Shown here: one piece after another, positions 36,430-45,952 of the stretch
Position numbering within the stretch: position 1 is the stretch's first letter
Layout: every line of letters begins with the position of its first letter
Assembly: GCA_947074235.1 (NCBI GenBank)
Contig: CAMTOV010000005.1
Coordinates: 1 to 46,625 of the forward strand
Source: an uncultured Bacteroides sp.
Lineage (GTDB): Bacteria; Bacteroidota; Bacteroidia; Bacteroidales; Bacteroidaceae
Direction of reading: 5' to 3'
Length of the DNA: 46,625 bases
Notes under the pieces: generated by a model
Told to the model about the DNA's origin: nothing
What the model saw: only the letters and a program-made list of their open reading frames with translations
Databases searched by the model: none
Program-made: the position numbers and the translations under genes

Positions 36430-37596
36430 ATGGATTTAGGCAAATGGATGAATAGTCTATTAATAGACTGGGGTGTAGAACCAAAGATTGCAAATATGTT
36501 TGACGAAACTATCATTGCAGTACTTATGATTTTTATAGCATTTGGTCTTGATTTTATATTTCAAGCAATTTTCGTGGGAAGCATGCGCCGATATACTAAA
36601 AAGAAACCGCATGTATGGAACACACTTCTGATGAAACGAAAGGTGGTGAAAAACTTTATTCACCTAATTGCCGGTATATTAATATATACCATGTTGCCTT
36701 TGGCATTTGTTCATGGCAAAAAAATTCTTGATATAGCCGAAAAAGTATGTGGCATATATATTATAGTGATGATATTGCTTACCATAAATGGATTCTTGCT
36801 GATGGTGCTTGATATTTATCAAAGTAAAGATAGCATGAAAGACAAACCTATTAAAGGGTTGATGCAAGTAGCGCAGGTCATTGTATTTTTCATTGGTGGT
36901 ATAGTGATTATTGCAACTCTTGTAGGTAAATCTCCAGCGGGTTTGTTGACCGGACTAGGTGCTTCGGCAGCTATTTTGATGTTGGTGTTTAAAGATACTA
37001 TTCTCGGTTTTGTGGCAGGTATTCAGTTATCGGCCAATAATATGTTGAAAATTGGCGATTGGATTCAGCTACCCTCCGGTGCAGCCAATGGGACGGTGGA
37101 GGATATAACAATCAATACGGTGAAGGTGCGCAATTGGGATAACACAATTTCTACCGTACCACCTGTGGATTTGGTGAATTCACCTTTTCAAAACTGGCGT
37201 GGAATGGAAGAATCGGGTGGTCGCCGAGTATCAAAAAATATAATTATCGACCTCAATACCATTAAGTTTTGTACGGCAGATGAGGTGGCGACGTATCAAA
37301 AAGAGATGCCATTGCTAGCCGGATTTACACCAACCGAAGATTCGGATGCTGTAAACATACAACTCTATCGTTACTACGTAGAGGCCTACTTGCGTAGCCT
37401 GCCTATTGTAAATCAAGATTGCGACTTAATCATTAGCCAGTTGCAAGCCACCCAGTTTGGTGTGCCTATTATGGTTTACTTCTTCTCTAAGAATAAGGCT
37501 TGGCATGAATACGAAATTATCCAATCGGACATCTTAGGACATTTGATGGCGATGGTTCCGAAGTTTGGCATGAAAATGTATCAATATTCAGAATAA
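36430..37596 (+). CDS. MscS-family mechanosensitive channel
   Basis: The 388-residue protein has about five membrane helices. The pore-lining helix is Gly/Ala-rich (GKSPAGLLTGLGASAAILMLVFKD split by the window of residues about 158-182). The MscS beta domain follows with MLKIGDWIQLPSGAANGTVEDI and NTVKVRNWDNTISTVPP. The layout with a long N-terminal membrane part is closer to E. coli YbdG than to MscS. It would release solutes on osmotic downshock. Confidence 0.9.
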   Translation: MDLGKWMNSLLIDWGVEPKIANMFDETIIAVLMIFIAFGLDFIFQAIFVGSMRRYTKKKPHVWNTLLMKRKVVKNFIHLIAGILIYTMLPLAFVHGKKILDIAEKVCGIYIIVMILLTINGFLLMVLDIYQSKDSMKDKPIKGLMQVAQVIVFFIGGIVIIATLVGKSPAGLLTGLGASAAILMLVFKDTILGFVAGIQLSANNMLKIGDWIQLPSGAANGTVEDITINTVKVRNWDNTISTVPPVDLVNSPFQNWRGMEESGGRRVSKNIIIDLNTIKFCTADEVATYQKEMPLLAGFTPTEDSDAVNIQLYRYYVEAYLRSLPIVNQDCDLIISQLQATQFGVPIMVYFFSKNKAWHEYEIIQSDILGHLMAMVPKFGMKMYQYSE

Positions 37597-37625
37597 AAAG
37601 GCTAACACTAACCTTGACTATATGC

Positions 37626-37668
37626 AAAGAGATCGGCTACAATCAATTGAGTCGGTCTCTTTATTTTT
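37626..37668 (+). terminator. Terminator after the MscS gene
   Basis: AAAGAGA (37626-37632) pairs with TCTCTTT (37656-37662), with an inner GGCT/AGTC pairing, followed by ATTTTT. Confidence 0.75.
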
Positions 37669-37695
37669 AACTCTCCTTTATAGTCATTTTTGCCG

Positions 37696-37769
37696 CAGTG
37701 CGTTATTTGTCTTTAGCCAGTGCGTAAATCTACTTTAGCCAGTGCGTAAAATCAAATCTGCCAGTAGGA
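37696..37769. repeat. Four 22-bp direct repeats containing CAGTGCGT
   Basis: CAGTGCGT begins at 37696, 37718 and 37740, and a partial copy CAGTAGGA at 37762, with an exact 22-bp period. The two central units share TTTAGCCAGTGCGTAAA. The array lies between convergent genes (MscS and uvrA), as does the other 22-bp array at 14102-14189. Confidence 0.85.
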
Positions 37770-37833
37770 TATTACAGCTTATTAAGAAACTGTTTGTAAT
37801 ATGCTAATAATCAGCTGATATGAATCAAAACGA

Positions 37834-37913
37834 AAACTGTTACATTTTACCTTATATTTCTACACATTCTACAGATTAAATGTGTAGGTTTTGAAGGTAA
37901 AATGTAACAGTTT
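37834..37913. repeat. 80-bp palindromic element with two nested perfect stems
   Basis: The outer arms 37834-37853 and 37894-37913 are a perfect 20-bp inverted repeat. The inner arms CTACACAT and ATGTGTAG (37860-37867 and 37880-37887) form a second perfect stem. No T-run follows, so it is not a typical terminator. It lies in the convergent space before the end of uvrA. A diverged relative lies at 27972-28043. Confidence 0.88.
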
Positions 37914-37935
37914 ACAATTACTATTTATTAATTCT

Positions 37936-40710
37936 CTATTGAGCTAGCTTTTCTTTCAGAAATTGTCCGGTATAACTACTCTCACAGGCAGCCACCTCTT
38001 CGGGTGTTCCGGTAGCAATGATATATCCGCCTTTGTCGCCACCTTCAGGACCTAAATCGATAATGTGGTCGGCGCATTTTATCATATCCATATTGTGCTC
38101 AATGATTATGATGGTATGACCGCGCTTAATCAATGCTTCAAAAGCATCGAGCAGTTTGCGAATGTCATGAAAGTGCAATCCGGTAGTCGGTTCATCAAAA
38201 ATAAATAGGGTAGGGTCTGCCTTCTCTTGGCTGAGATAATATGCCAATTTAACACGCTGATTTTCCCCTCCCGATAGAGTAGAAGATGATTGCCCTAGCT
38301 TGATATATCCCAAACCCACCTCTTGTAGTGGAGTTAGTTTCTTAACTATCTTCTTCTGCCCATATTCAGTAAAGAACTCAATGGCTTGGTTTACAGTCAT
38401 CTCAAGCACATCAAAGATGTTTTTATCGTGAAACTTCACTTCAAGTGTATCTGCTTTGAAGCGTTTGCCATGACACGATTCGCATTCAAGCACCAAGTCG
38501 GCCATGAACTGCATCTCAACGGTAACCGTTCCGTCGCCCTTACACTCTTCGCATCTTCCGCCTTCGCTATTGAAACTGAAAAAACCTGCTGTATAACCCA
38601 TTTGCTTAGCAAGCGGCTGTTCGGCAAATAGCTTACGTATTTCATCGTATGCTTTGATGTAAGTCACAGGATTGGAGCGTGAAGACTTACCAATAGGATT
38701 TTGATCGATAAACTCGATATTGCGCAAGTTGCGGATGTCACCACCTATCGATGTATGTTCGCCGGGGCGGTCGCTACACTCATCAAGTTCTCTTTTGAGT
38801 GAACGATAAAACACATCGCGCACCAATGTACTCTTGCCCGAACCCGATACACCGGTTACTACTGTCATCACGTTGAGCGGGAAACGCACATCAACACCTT
38901 TCAGGTTGTTTTCTCTAGCTCCCGTTATTTCAATATAATTGTTCCATGGGCGGCGGTGTTCAGGTACAGGAATCGTTTCCTCTTCCAGCAAATATCTCAC
39001 AGTGTGACTATCAGTTCCTTTCTTTAGATCATTCATATCACCTTGATACACTACCTCTCCACCCAGTCTGCCGGCATTGGGGCCAATATCGATAATGTAA
39101 TCGGCCGCACGTATTATCTCTTCATCGTGCTCTACCACCACCACGGTGTTGCCTAGTTGTTGCAATTGGCGCAAGACGTGAATCAAACGGTCGGTATCTT
39201 TGCTGTGTAGCCCGATGCTAGGTTCGTCGAGAATGTATAAACTGCCCACAAGGCTGCTACCTAGTGAAGTAGCCAAGTTAATTCTTTGACTCTCTCCACC
39301 CGATAGCGAATTGCTCAAGCGGTTGAGAGTAAGATAACCCAAACCTACATCAATCAAAAAACGAATGCGGCTATTTATTTCGAGTAGAACTCTGCGTGCA
39401 ACCTCAGCATCATGCTCGTTGAGTTGCAGATTGTCGAAGAACTCTTTTAGCTCCGTGATAGGTAAATCAACCAATTGAGAGATGTCTTTTCCGCCTACCT
39501 TCACATAGCTAGCTTCGGGTTTCAATCGAGTGCCATGACATTGAGGACAAACCGTTTTGCCTCTATAGCGAGCAAGCATCACTCTGTATTGAATTTTGTA
39601 TTGATTCTCTTCGAGCATCTTGAAGAATGCGTTGATACCTTCAAAGTAACGAGTACCTTCCCACAACATGCGTCGCTGCTCATCGGTCAATTCAAAGTAA
39701 GGAGTAAAGATAGGGAACCCCGCTTTTTCTGCTCCTCTGATTACCATATCCTTCCATTCGCCCATCTTCTCGCCACGCCAGCACACCACTGCACCATCAT
39801 ATAGCGATAAAGAGCGATTGGGAACAACCAAGTGTTCGTCAATGCCTATTACTTTGCCAAATCCTTCGCACTTAGGACAAGCTCCCAGTGGCGAGTTAAA
39901 TGAGAACATTTGATCGGATGGCTCTTCAAACTTAATACCATCGGCTTCGAACTTGGTGCTAAACGTATGAAGTTCAGTCTCCTTGTTGTCGATGTAGAAA
40001 CGAAGAAGGCAAGTGCCATCTCCCTCATACATAGCAGTCTCAGCCGAATCGGTCAAACGACTGATGGAATCCTTAGTATCAGTCACCGACATACGATCTA
40101 CCAATAGATAAACCGTATCGTTGGGTTGAGGCTTATATTCATCAATGCGCATCATCTCGCCATTCACTTCTAGGCGATTGAATCCTTGTTTGATATCAAT
40201 ATCTAGTTGCTCGGCAAGTGTTCTACCCTCTCTCAAGTGGATTGGAGAGAGTATGGTATATCGAGTGCCTTCGCTATACGAAAGCATACAATTTACAATG
40301 TCTTCTATGGAATGTTTCTTTACCTCTTCGCCGCTTACGGGGCTGTAAGTCTTGCCAATACGGGCAAATAGCAAGCGGAGATATTCGTAAATTTCGGTAG
40401 ATGTGCCCACAGTAGAACGTGGGTTGCGGCTACTTACTTTTTGTTCGATGGCTATAGCGGGGGGAATACCTTTGATAAAGTCGCACTCGGGCTTGCTCAT
40501 TCTACCTAGAAACTGGCGAGCATAGCTGCTCAAGCTCTCTACGTAGCGACGCTGCCCCTCGGCATATAGTGTATCAAAAGCTAAAGATGATTTTCCGGAG
40601 CCCGATAGTCCGGTTATAACGATTAATTTATTGCGTGGAATGTCAACATCGATATTCTTTAAATTGTTGACTTTAGCACCTTTTATAGATATATTTTTGC
40701 TATCCGACAT
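37936..40710 (-). CDS. uvrA: Excinuclease ABC subunit A
   Basis: UvrA recognises DNA damage in nucleotide excision repair. Two ABC modules are present: Walker A loops [10 protein letters not shown] and [10 protein letters not shown], and signatures [12 protein letters not shown] and [12 protein letters not shown]. Zinc-binding Cys pairs are in [22 protein letters not shown] and CESCHG. The frame extends to an ATG at 40728, but the -7 box at 40749-40742 would start the RNA only a few bases before that. The ATG at 40710 (MSDSKNISI) fits both leader length and homologues, giving 924 residues. Bacteroidales often carry more than one UvrA, so this may be one of several. Confidence 0.94.
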   Translation of the reverse strand: MSDSKNISIKGAKVNNLKNIDVDIPRNKLIVITGLSGSGKSSLAFDTLYAEGQRRYVESLSSYARQFLGRMSKPECDFIKGIPPAIAIEQKVSSRNPRSTVGTSTEIYEYLRLLFARIGKTYSPVSGEEVKKHSIEDIVNCMLSYSEGTRYTILSPIHLREGRTLAEQLDIDIKQGFNRLEVNGEMMRIDEYKPQPNDTVYLLVDRMSVTDTKDSISRLTDSAETAMYEGDGTCLLRFYIDNKETELHTFSTKFEADGIKFEEPSDQMFSFNSPLGACPKCEGFGKVIGIDEHLVVPNRSLSLYDGAVVCWRGEKMGEWKDMVIRGAEKAGFPIFTPYFELTDEQRRMLWEGTRYFEGINAFFKMLEENQYKIQYRVMLARYRGKTVCPQCHGTRLKPEASYVKVGGKDISQLVDLPITELKEFFDNLQLNEHDAEVARRVLLEINSRIRFLIDVGLGYLTLNRLSNSLSGGESQRINLATSLGSSLVGSLYILDEPSIGLHSKDTDRLIHVLRQLQQLGNTVVVVEHDEEIIRAADYIIDIGPNAGRLGGEVVYQGDMNDLKKGTDSHTVRYLLEEETIPVPEHRRPWNNYIEITGARENNLKGVDVRFPLNVMTVVTGVSGSGKSTLVRDVFYRSLKRELDECSDRPGEHTSIGGDIRNLRNIEFIDQNPIGKSSRSNPVTYIKAYDEIRKLFAEQPLAKQMGYTAGFFSFNSEGGRCEECKGDGTVTVEMQFMADLVLECESCHGKRFKADTLEVKFHDKNIFDVLEMTVNQAIEFFTEYGQKKIVKKLTPLQEVGLGYIKLGQSSSTLSGGENQRVKLAYYLSQEKADPTLFIFDEPTTGLHFHDIRKLLDAFEALIKRGHTIIIIEHNMDMIKCADHIIDLGPEGGDKGGYIIATGTPEEVAACESSYTGQFLKEKLAQ

Positions 40711-40741
40711 GTACAATTTCCTCTTCAATTTAGATAATTCG

Positions 40742-40749
40742 CAAAGTTA
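40742..40749 (-). promoter_or_regulatory. uvrA: -7 promoter box of uvrA
   Basis: TAACTTTG on the minus strand matches the Bacteroidetes -7 consensus, 32 bases before the chosen ATG. Confidence 0.5.
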
Positions 40750-40830
40750 ATCATTTTATTATCAGACAATATTGATAAGACGTTTATATGCGGTTAAGAA
40801 GTGTTATATTTTAATTCAAACGGACTATTT

Positions 40831-40861
40831 CTTGACTATAAATCATAATATGCTATCTTTG
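40831..40861 (+). promoter_or_regulatory. Promoter of the GHL10-type hydrolase gene
   Basis: CTTG at 40831-40834 and TATCTTTG at 40854-40861 are separated by 19 bases; the ATG follows at 40890. Confidence 0.65.
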
Positions 40862-40889
40862 CAGACCTAAAACACTGTATATAAAGAAT

Positions 40890-42392
40890 ATGAGACTGAA
40901 AAGCATTTTATTGATTCTAACGCTGCTAATCGTGGCGGGAGTGAAGGCGCAAAACACAAGTAAATACCCCAAAAGAGAATTTCGTGCGGCATGGATACAA
41001 GCCGTAAACGGCCAATTTCGTGGCGTACCAACTGAGAAATTGCAGCAAACGCTTATCAGTCAACTAAACTCTTTGCAGGAAGCAGGGATAAATGCGATTA
41101 TTTTTCAAGTTCGCCCCGAGGCAGATGCCCTTTATGCCTCGGAACTAGAACCGTGGAGTCGCTTTTTGACCGGTGTGCAAGGGCAAGCACCCTCTCCTTA
41201 CTGGGACCCTATGCAGTTTATGATTGATGAATGCCATAAGCGTGGCATGGAGTTTCATGCTTGGATTAATCCTTATCGCACCAAAACAAATTTAAGTAAT
41301 GCACTTTCAGCCAATCATATCTACAATCAGCGCCCGGAGTTGTTTGTTACTTATGGCAATCAGTTGTACTTTGACCCGGCATTGCCCGAAAGTCGCGAAC
41401 ACATTTGTAAGATAGTAACCGATATCGTTTCTCGCTATGATGTAGATGGTATTCACATGGACGATTATTTTTATCCTTACCCGGTAGCAGGAACTGATTA
41501 TCCCGATGATTCAAGCTTTGCGCATTATGGTGGTGGCTTTTCTAATAGAGCCGACTGGAGACGTAGTAATGTGAATGTACTGATAAAGAAACTACATGAA
41601 ACGATACGCGAAGTGAAACCTTGGGTGAAGTTCGGTATCAGCCCTTTTGGTATCTATCGCAATCAAAGCTCAGACCCTATGGGCAGCAAAACCAATGGCT
41701 TGCAAAATTACGATGACCTTTATGCTGATGTGCTTCTTTGGGCGCGACAAGGGTGGATTGACTATAATATTCCTCAAATATATTGGGAGATAGGACATAA
41801 GCGTGCCGATTATGAAACCTTGATTCATTGGTGGGCAAAGAATGCAGAAAACCGTCCGCTATTTATCGGCCAGTCGGTGATGAATACAGTGCAAAATGCC
41901 GATCCTCAAAACCCCAATATGAACCAATTGCCACGAAAGATGGCTTTGCAAAGAGCGTATCAAACGATTGGTGGAAGCTGTCAATGGCCAGCAAGCTCTG
42001 TAGTTGAAAATGCAGGCAACTATAAAGATGCTTTGATGCAAGAATATCATAAGTATCCTGCTTTAGTGCCCGTTTTCGATTTTATCGACAATAAAGCTCC
42101 CGGCAAAGTTCGCAAAGTAAAATCTGTATGGACAGCCGATGGATATATGTTGTTTTGGTCGGCTCCTAAAGCGAAAGAGGAGATGGATAAAGCTGTTCAG
42201 TATGTTGTTTACTGTTTCGAAGGTAAAGAGAAGATTAACCTTGATGATGCCTCAAAAATTGTAGCCATCACTCGTCAAAATCACTATAAACTACCTTATA
42301 ATAATGGTAAAAAGAAGATGCATTATATAGTTACAGCGCTCGATCGTATTCACAATGAATCTAAAGGAGTAACTCGCAAGGTGAAATTATAA
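40890..42392 (+). CDS. Family 10-like glycosyl hydrolase (GHL10/DUF187, YngK-like)
   Basis: The 500-residue secreted protein has a signal peptide of about 20 residues ending VKAQ. The barrel domain (about 27-360) has FRAAWIQAVNG, INAIIFQVRPEADALY, FHAWINPYRT, DVDGIHMDDYFYP and WIDYNIPQIYWE. The last 100 residues look like a fibronectin-type domain. The family is thought to act on peptidoglycan or envelope polysaccharide; the exact substrate is unknown. The stop shares the palindrome TTATAA with the stop of the opposing sensor gene. Confidence 0.9.
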   Translation: MRLKSILLILTLLIVAGVKAQNTSKYPKREFRAAWIQAVNGQFRGVPTEKLQQTLISQLNSLQEAGINAIIFQVRPEADALYASELEPWSRFLTGVQGQAPSPYWDPMQFMIDECHKRGMEFHAWINPYRTKTNLSNALSANHIYNQRPELFVTYGNQLYFDPALPESREHICKIVTDIVSRYDVDGIHMDDYFYPYPVAGTDYPDDSSFAHYGGGFSNRADWRRSNVNVLIKKLHETIREVKPWVKFGISPFGIYRNQSSDPMGSKTNGLQNYDDLYADVLLWARQGWIDYNIPQIYWEIGHKRADYETLIHWWAKNAENRPLFIGQSVMNTVQNADPQNPNMNQLPRKMALQRAYQTIGGSCQWPASSVVENAGNYKDALMQEYHKYPALVPVFDFIDNKAPGKVRKVKSVWTADGYMLFWSAPKAKEEMDKAVQYVVYCFEGKEKINLDDASKIVAITRQNHYKLPYNNGKKKMHYIVTALDRIHNESKGVTRKVKL

Positions 42393-45188
42393 CTCGCAAT
42401 AAACCTCTTTCATTACTTTATCGTTGATGTTAATTTCAACACCGTAAACAAATAGATACGTTCCATTATTGTCGTGAATAGTTTCAACAACTGATTTACT
42501 TTCCCACCATTCGTATACACCTTTTTCAAGTAAATCCATGCGATACTTGAACGTATATTCACCTGAACCTTTCTCAATATAAGACTTGATGTTATTTCTG
42601 CAAATATCTCTATCTTCGGGGTGAATAATAGAAATGAAGTTATCCACGGTATTAATCTCTGATTGACTGCGCTGATTCTGTATAAAAGTCTCTCCGAAAT
42701 TTACTATATTATCTCTTGTAGTATAACTCCATGTATATGCTTTAAGTAAAGGAAGAGCTTTTGACAAAAGCTTGTTGGATAATTGTGCTTTATGCTTTTC
42801 AGTCAAATCAGTTCTAACTGCCAGTATCACTTTTTTATTTCTTATTTCAATAAGTATCTTCTTTACATGAGTGTTCATAATTCGTCCCGATTTAAACTGA
42901 AGCATTTCATAAGACATATAGTCTTCACCTGTTTCGAGAATCTTTTTATCAACAGCTTCGCAAACTGTAACATTCTCTTGAATAACTAATTCAGTCGTTG
43001 TGCTACCATTATTTGTAAAGTATAATTTTTCGGCTTCATTGTTTATATAAATATACTTTTTCAACTCTATATCTTTAATATAAATAGGTATAGGCAATTT
43101 GTCTAAAATCAATTTTAGCTTATTTAGGTTATCTTCAACCTCTCTATTTCTCTTTTCTAGCAATTCTTTGGCCTCTACCTCTTTGGTAATATCTTTGCGT
43201 GTACCAATCACATACTTTATTTCACCATCAGTAGGCACAGGCATAATAGCACATGAGTACCATTTCCATCCATCGCCTTTTGTATCCATTCTAAACGATA
43301 CAGTAAGCTTCTCTACTTTTTTAGATACAATTTTCTCAATCGCATTTGCTAAAATAGTTCTATCTTCGGGATGTGTAAATGCCAAATATTCTTTATTTGT
43401 CATTCTTCCATTGTTTAAGGTAGATCCTTGTAAAATGATAAATTCTTTATTTAATCTATCATAAGTCCAGGCAGACATCTCACCAGCTTCTAATGCTAGT
43501 TGCATATTGTATTGTAGCTCAAATATCTTTTGTTGATAATCATTGATATCAGAGATATCTTTTATTATGCCATAAATAGAAATCGGGTTATGGTTTTCGT
43601 CATAATTAATTAATGAACTTATTTCGCATTGTTTAAACGTATCATTATCTTGTGATTTTAATTTTAATATTATTGTATCTATTTCATTCATGAATAATGC
43701 TTTTTCTATATATGCATCAAATATTTGTCTATCTGAAGGATGAATGAATTCATGAATTTTATTATTAGGAATAATTACTTCAGAAGAATCATCTTTCTTA
43801 TAGATTCTAATAATATTCTTAACTAAATCAAATTCCCACCTTGCTAGTTTTGCTGCTTTTAAAGCTAGGTTAAAGCTTTTAATAAGTTCTTCTTGCTTCT
43901 GGATTTTTTCAATTTTGCTTGTTTCATCTTTTCTAGAATATATAAATCGATATACCTTTCCTGTAAAATCCTTATAAATGGGTTTTACTACATAATCATA
44001 ATATAAATATTTGTTTTTTGCATTATTGAAAACCCTAATGCGAGCTGTCAATATATCAATCTCTCCATCAATGAAACGATAAAACTCATTATAATATTTC
44101 TTTTTATCTTCAAAATGAATTTTGCTATATAATTCATCTTTAGTGATAGGTTGTCTCGTAAAATCTTCGTTGTTTAATGTATATAGCATCATTTCACGAG
44201 TGTCATACATGAAGATTTCCATTTTTCCACCTCTAATCAATAAATTGATAGATTGATGTAGCTCCACTATTTTGTTATATGATTTTTTGCTCTCGAGGGT
44301 TGCCTTTCGAACCAATTTCCTTAAAAGAAAGACTGTACACACTAAGAAGATAATAATAATGACGACAGCAATTAATATCCAAATAACATACCAGCTTGCA
44401 GGTTTCTCATCCTTTGCACCCAACCATTTATTATAAATAATTTCATAAGTATTGTTCGATTTAACCTTGCCGATAGCCATATTAATATTGTTAATCAAAT
44501 CTTCATTGGTAGATGCATAGCAAAAATCTAGCGTAGGTAAATTGGATTGATATGTAGCAATATTGTTTGTAGTTTTAAGCTGTGAAAAAGTTTTCGAAGC
44601 TATTTCGTCGCATAATAAATAGTCACCAACACCTTCGGCTAATAATTTAATTCCAGCATGAATATCATTTACATATATTACATATTTAAAATTTTCCTCA
44701 CCAAACTCTTCTAATTTGTTTTGTGCAGAAGAACCCCGTTGCACAATAATTGTGTTGGATTGCATATTCTCGATCCCATTAAATTGTATAGTATCTATGG
44801 CCAAGATGTCATATGACAGTGAAACGTATGGGATACTAAATTTGTAATTGCTATTGGGCAGGGGAGTAACCGACATGGCCAAATCACAATCCTTTAATAC
44901 TTCGTTGAGTTTTTCAGAATTGTATTTGAGATTTTTGCTACTATTAATAGTTTTAATCTCATAGGGATATTGCAAAGTTCCCATTATAATTTTAGTCAGT
45001 TCGTATGAAAAACCATATGGATTGTTGTTTTGATCGGAAAAATCGTAAGGGGTATCTATAAAGCTTGCAACCTTTAATTTATAGATTTGATTTTCTTGAC
45101 TATATGCATGTAATGTTGCAATGATAGATACAAATATCGATATAATGAGAATTTTAGACTTCATCTTTTTATGTTCTGCGTGATACAA
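42387..45188 (-). CDS. Periplasmic-binding-protein/multi-PAS sensor without a kinase domain
   Basis: The 933-residue protein has a signal region (about 9-30), a family 3 solute-binding-protein-like domain (about 35-265) and one membrane helix (about 270-292). Four or five PAS domains follow (about 320-900), several with HPEDR and PAC-like ends (IKDISDIND, TRKDITKEV, RTDLTEKH). The final PAS ends in VYGVEININDKVMKEV, and the frame then stops after three or four more residues. No His-kinase, ATPase, GGDEF, EAL or DNA-binding domain is present. The gene ends directly on the stop of the convergent hydrolase. It may be a truncated hybrid sensor kinase or a sensor acting through a partner. An alternative start is the ATG at 45164 (MKSKIL), which gives a better signal peptide. 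Confidence 0.88.
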   Translation of the reverse strand: MYHAEHKKMKSKILIISIFVSIIATLHAYSQENQIYKLKVASFIDTPYDFSDQNNNPYGFSYELTKIIMGTLQYPYEIKTINSSKNLKYNSEKLNEVLKDCDLAMSVTPLPNSNYKFSIPYVSLSYDILAIDTIQFNGIENMQSNTIIVQRGSSAQNKLEEFGEENFKYVIYVNDIHAGIKLLAEGVGDYLLCDEIASKTFSQLKTTNNIATYQSNLPTLDFCYASTNEDLINNINMAIGKVKSNNTYEIIYNKWLGAKDEKPASWYVIWILIAVVIIIIFLVCTVFLLRKLVRKATLESKKSYNKIVELHQSINLLIRGGKMEIFMYDTREMMLYTLNNEDFTRQPITKDELYSKIHFEDKKKYYNEFYRFIDGEIDILTARIRVFNNAKNKYLYYDYVVKPIYKDFTGKVYRFIYSRKDETSKIEKIQKQEELIKSFNLALKAAKLARWEFDLVKNIIRIYKKDDSSEVIIPNNKIHEFIHPSDRQIFDAYIEKALFMNEIDTIILKLKSQDNDTFKQCEISSLINYDENHNPISIYGIIKDISDINDYQQKIFELQYNMQLALEAGEMSAWTYDRLNKEFIILQGSTLNNGRMTNKEYLAFTHPEDRTILANAIEKIVSKKVEKLTVSFRMDTKGDGWKWYSCAIMPVPTDGEIKYVIGTRKDITKEVEAKELLEKRNREVEDNLNKLKLILDKLPIPIYIKDIELKKYIYINNEAEKLYFTNNGSTTTELVIQENVTVCEAVDKKILETGEDYMSYEMLQFKSGRIMNTHVKKILIEIRNKKVILAVRTDLTEKHKAQLSNKLLSKALPLLKAYTWSYTTRDNIVNFGETFIQNQRSQSEINTVDNFISIIHPEDRDICRNNIKSYIEKGSGEYTFKYRMDLLEKGVYEWWESKSVVETIHDNNGTYLFVYGVEININDKVMKEVYCEL

Positions 45189-45487
45189 ATCGGTTATATT
45201 ATAATGTTAGTGCAATTTGCTTAAAGTTTTACATCTTGTTAAAATTAACTTCCTTTGTTTTGATAGAATCCATACTTATAAACAACAATTAAGCAAGAAA
45301 TGTTTTGTGAAATTAAGCTTTTTTGCGTATAAAAAAGTGTTAATAGAATATTTAAATGAATGATTTTAAAAATAAATTCTTCTCCTCTTTTATTTGTAGT
45401 CGGCAATCTCCTTTACAACATCTATTTCTTATGAATATTGCATTAATGAGATGATATAGACGGTTTTATAAACTTAAACTATAAGAA
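45189..45487. other. AT-rich intergenic region between the PAS sensor and the BlaI-like gene
   Basis: No gene, RNA or clear promoter match was recognised in this stretch. The control region of the BlaI-like gene follows at 45488. Confidence 0.5.
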
Positions 45488-45539
45488 TTAGTTCTATTTA
45501 ACTATATAAATTAGTTTTATAACTATAAAATATAGTTAT
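45488..45539. promoter_or_regulatory. Putative operator cluster of the BlaI-like repressor
   Basis: Five half-sites TAGTT or AACTA lie within 50 bases: TTAGTT at 45488, AACTATA at 45500, TTAGTT at 45511, AACTATA at 45521 and TATAGTT at 45531. The last two form a perfect 9-bp dyad, ATAACTATA-AAA-TATAGTTAT (45519-45539), which ends 21 bases before the repressor ATG. This fits autoregulation as known for BlaI/MecI proteins, though their best-known operators read TACA-N2-TGTA. Confidence 0.6.
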
Positions 45540-45560
45540 TTGCAATAAATCAATACAATT

Positions 45561-45923
45561 ATGAAAGGATTGACAGCAAAAGAAGAAGAAATAATGGGAT
45601 TTTTCTGGGAGAAAGGTCCTTTGTTCGTAAAAGAATTATTGGCTTATTACGATGATCCAAAACCTCACTTTAATACTCTTTCTACTATCGTTCGCGGATT
45701 GGAAGAAAAAGGATATTTAGCGCATTATACTTTTGGCAATACCTATCAATATTATGCGGTAATCACAGAAGATGGGTATCGCAAAGGAACACTTCGCAAT
45801 GTGGTTAGTAAATACTTCAACAACTCTTTTTTGAGTGCAGTATCATCGTTAGTGAAAGAGGAAGATATATCCTTGGATGATTTAAAAAAGTTGATTCAAG
45901 AGGTAGAAGAGGGAAATAAATAA
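45561..45923 (+). CDS. BlaI/MecI/CopY-family repressor
   Basis: The 120-residue winged-helix repressor opens with LTAKEEEIMGFFWEKGPLFVKELL and has the recognition region PHFNTLSTIVRGLEEKGYLAH, with a C-terminal dimerisation helix. The family usually regulates a beta-lactamase or copper gene and is inactivated by proteolysis through a BlaR1-type partner. The next gene, 29 bases downstream, is such a partner. Confidence 0.93.
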   Translation: MKGLTAKEEEIMGFFWEKGPLFVKELLAYYDDPKPHFNTLSTIVRGLEEKGYLAHYTFGNTYQYYAVITEDGYRKGTLRNVVSKYFNNSFLSAVSSLVKEEDISLDDLKKLIQEVEEGNK

Positions 45924-45952
45924 TTTAGGAAACACACAAAACCAATCATGCT

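Noticed and set aside
37834..37913. Transcription terminator for mscS or uvrA
   Set aside because: Although the stem is very strong, no T-run follows on either strand and a normal terminator for mscS lies upstream at 37626-37668.
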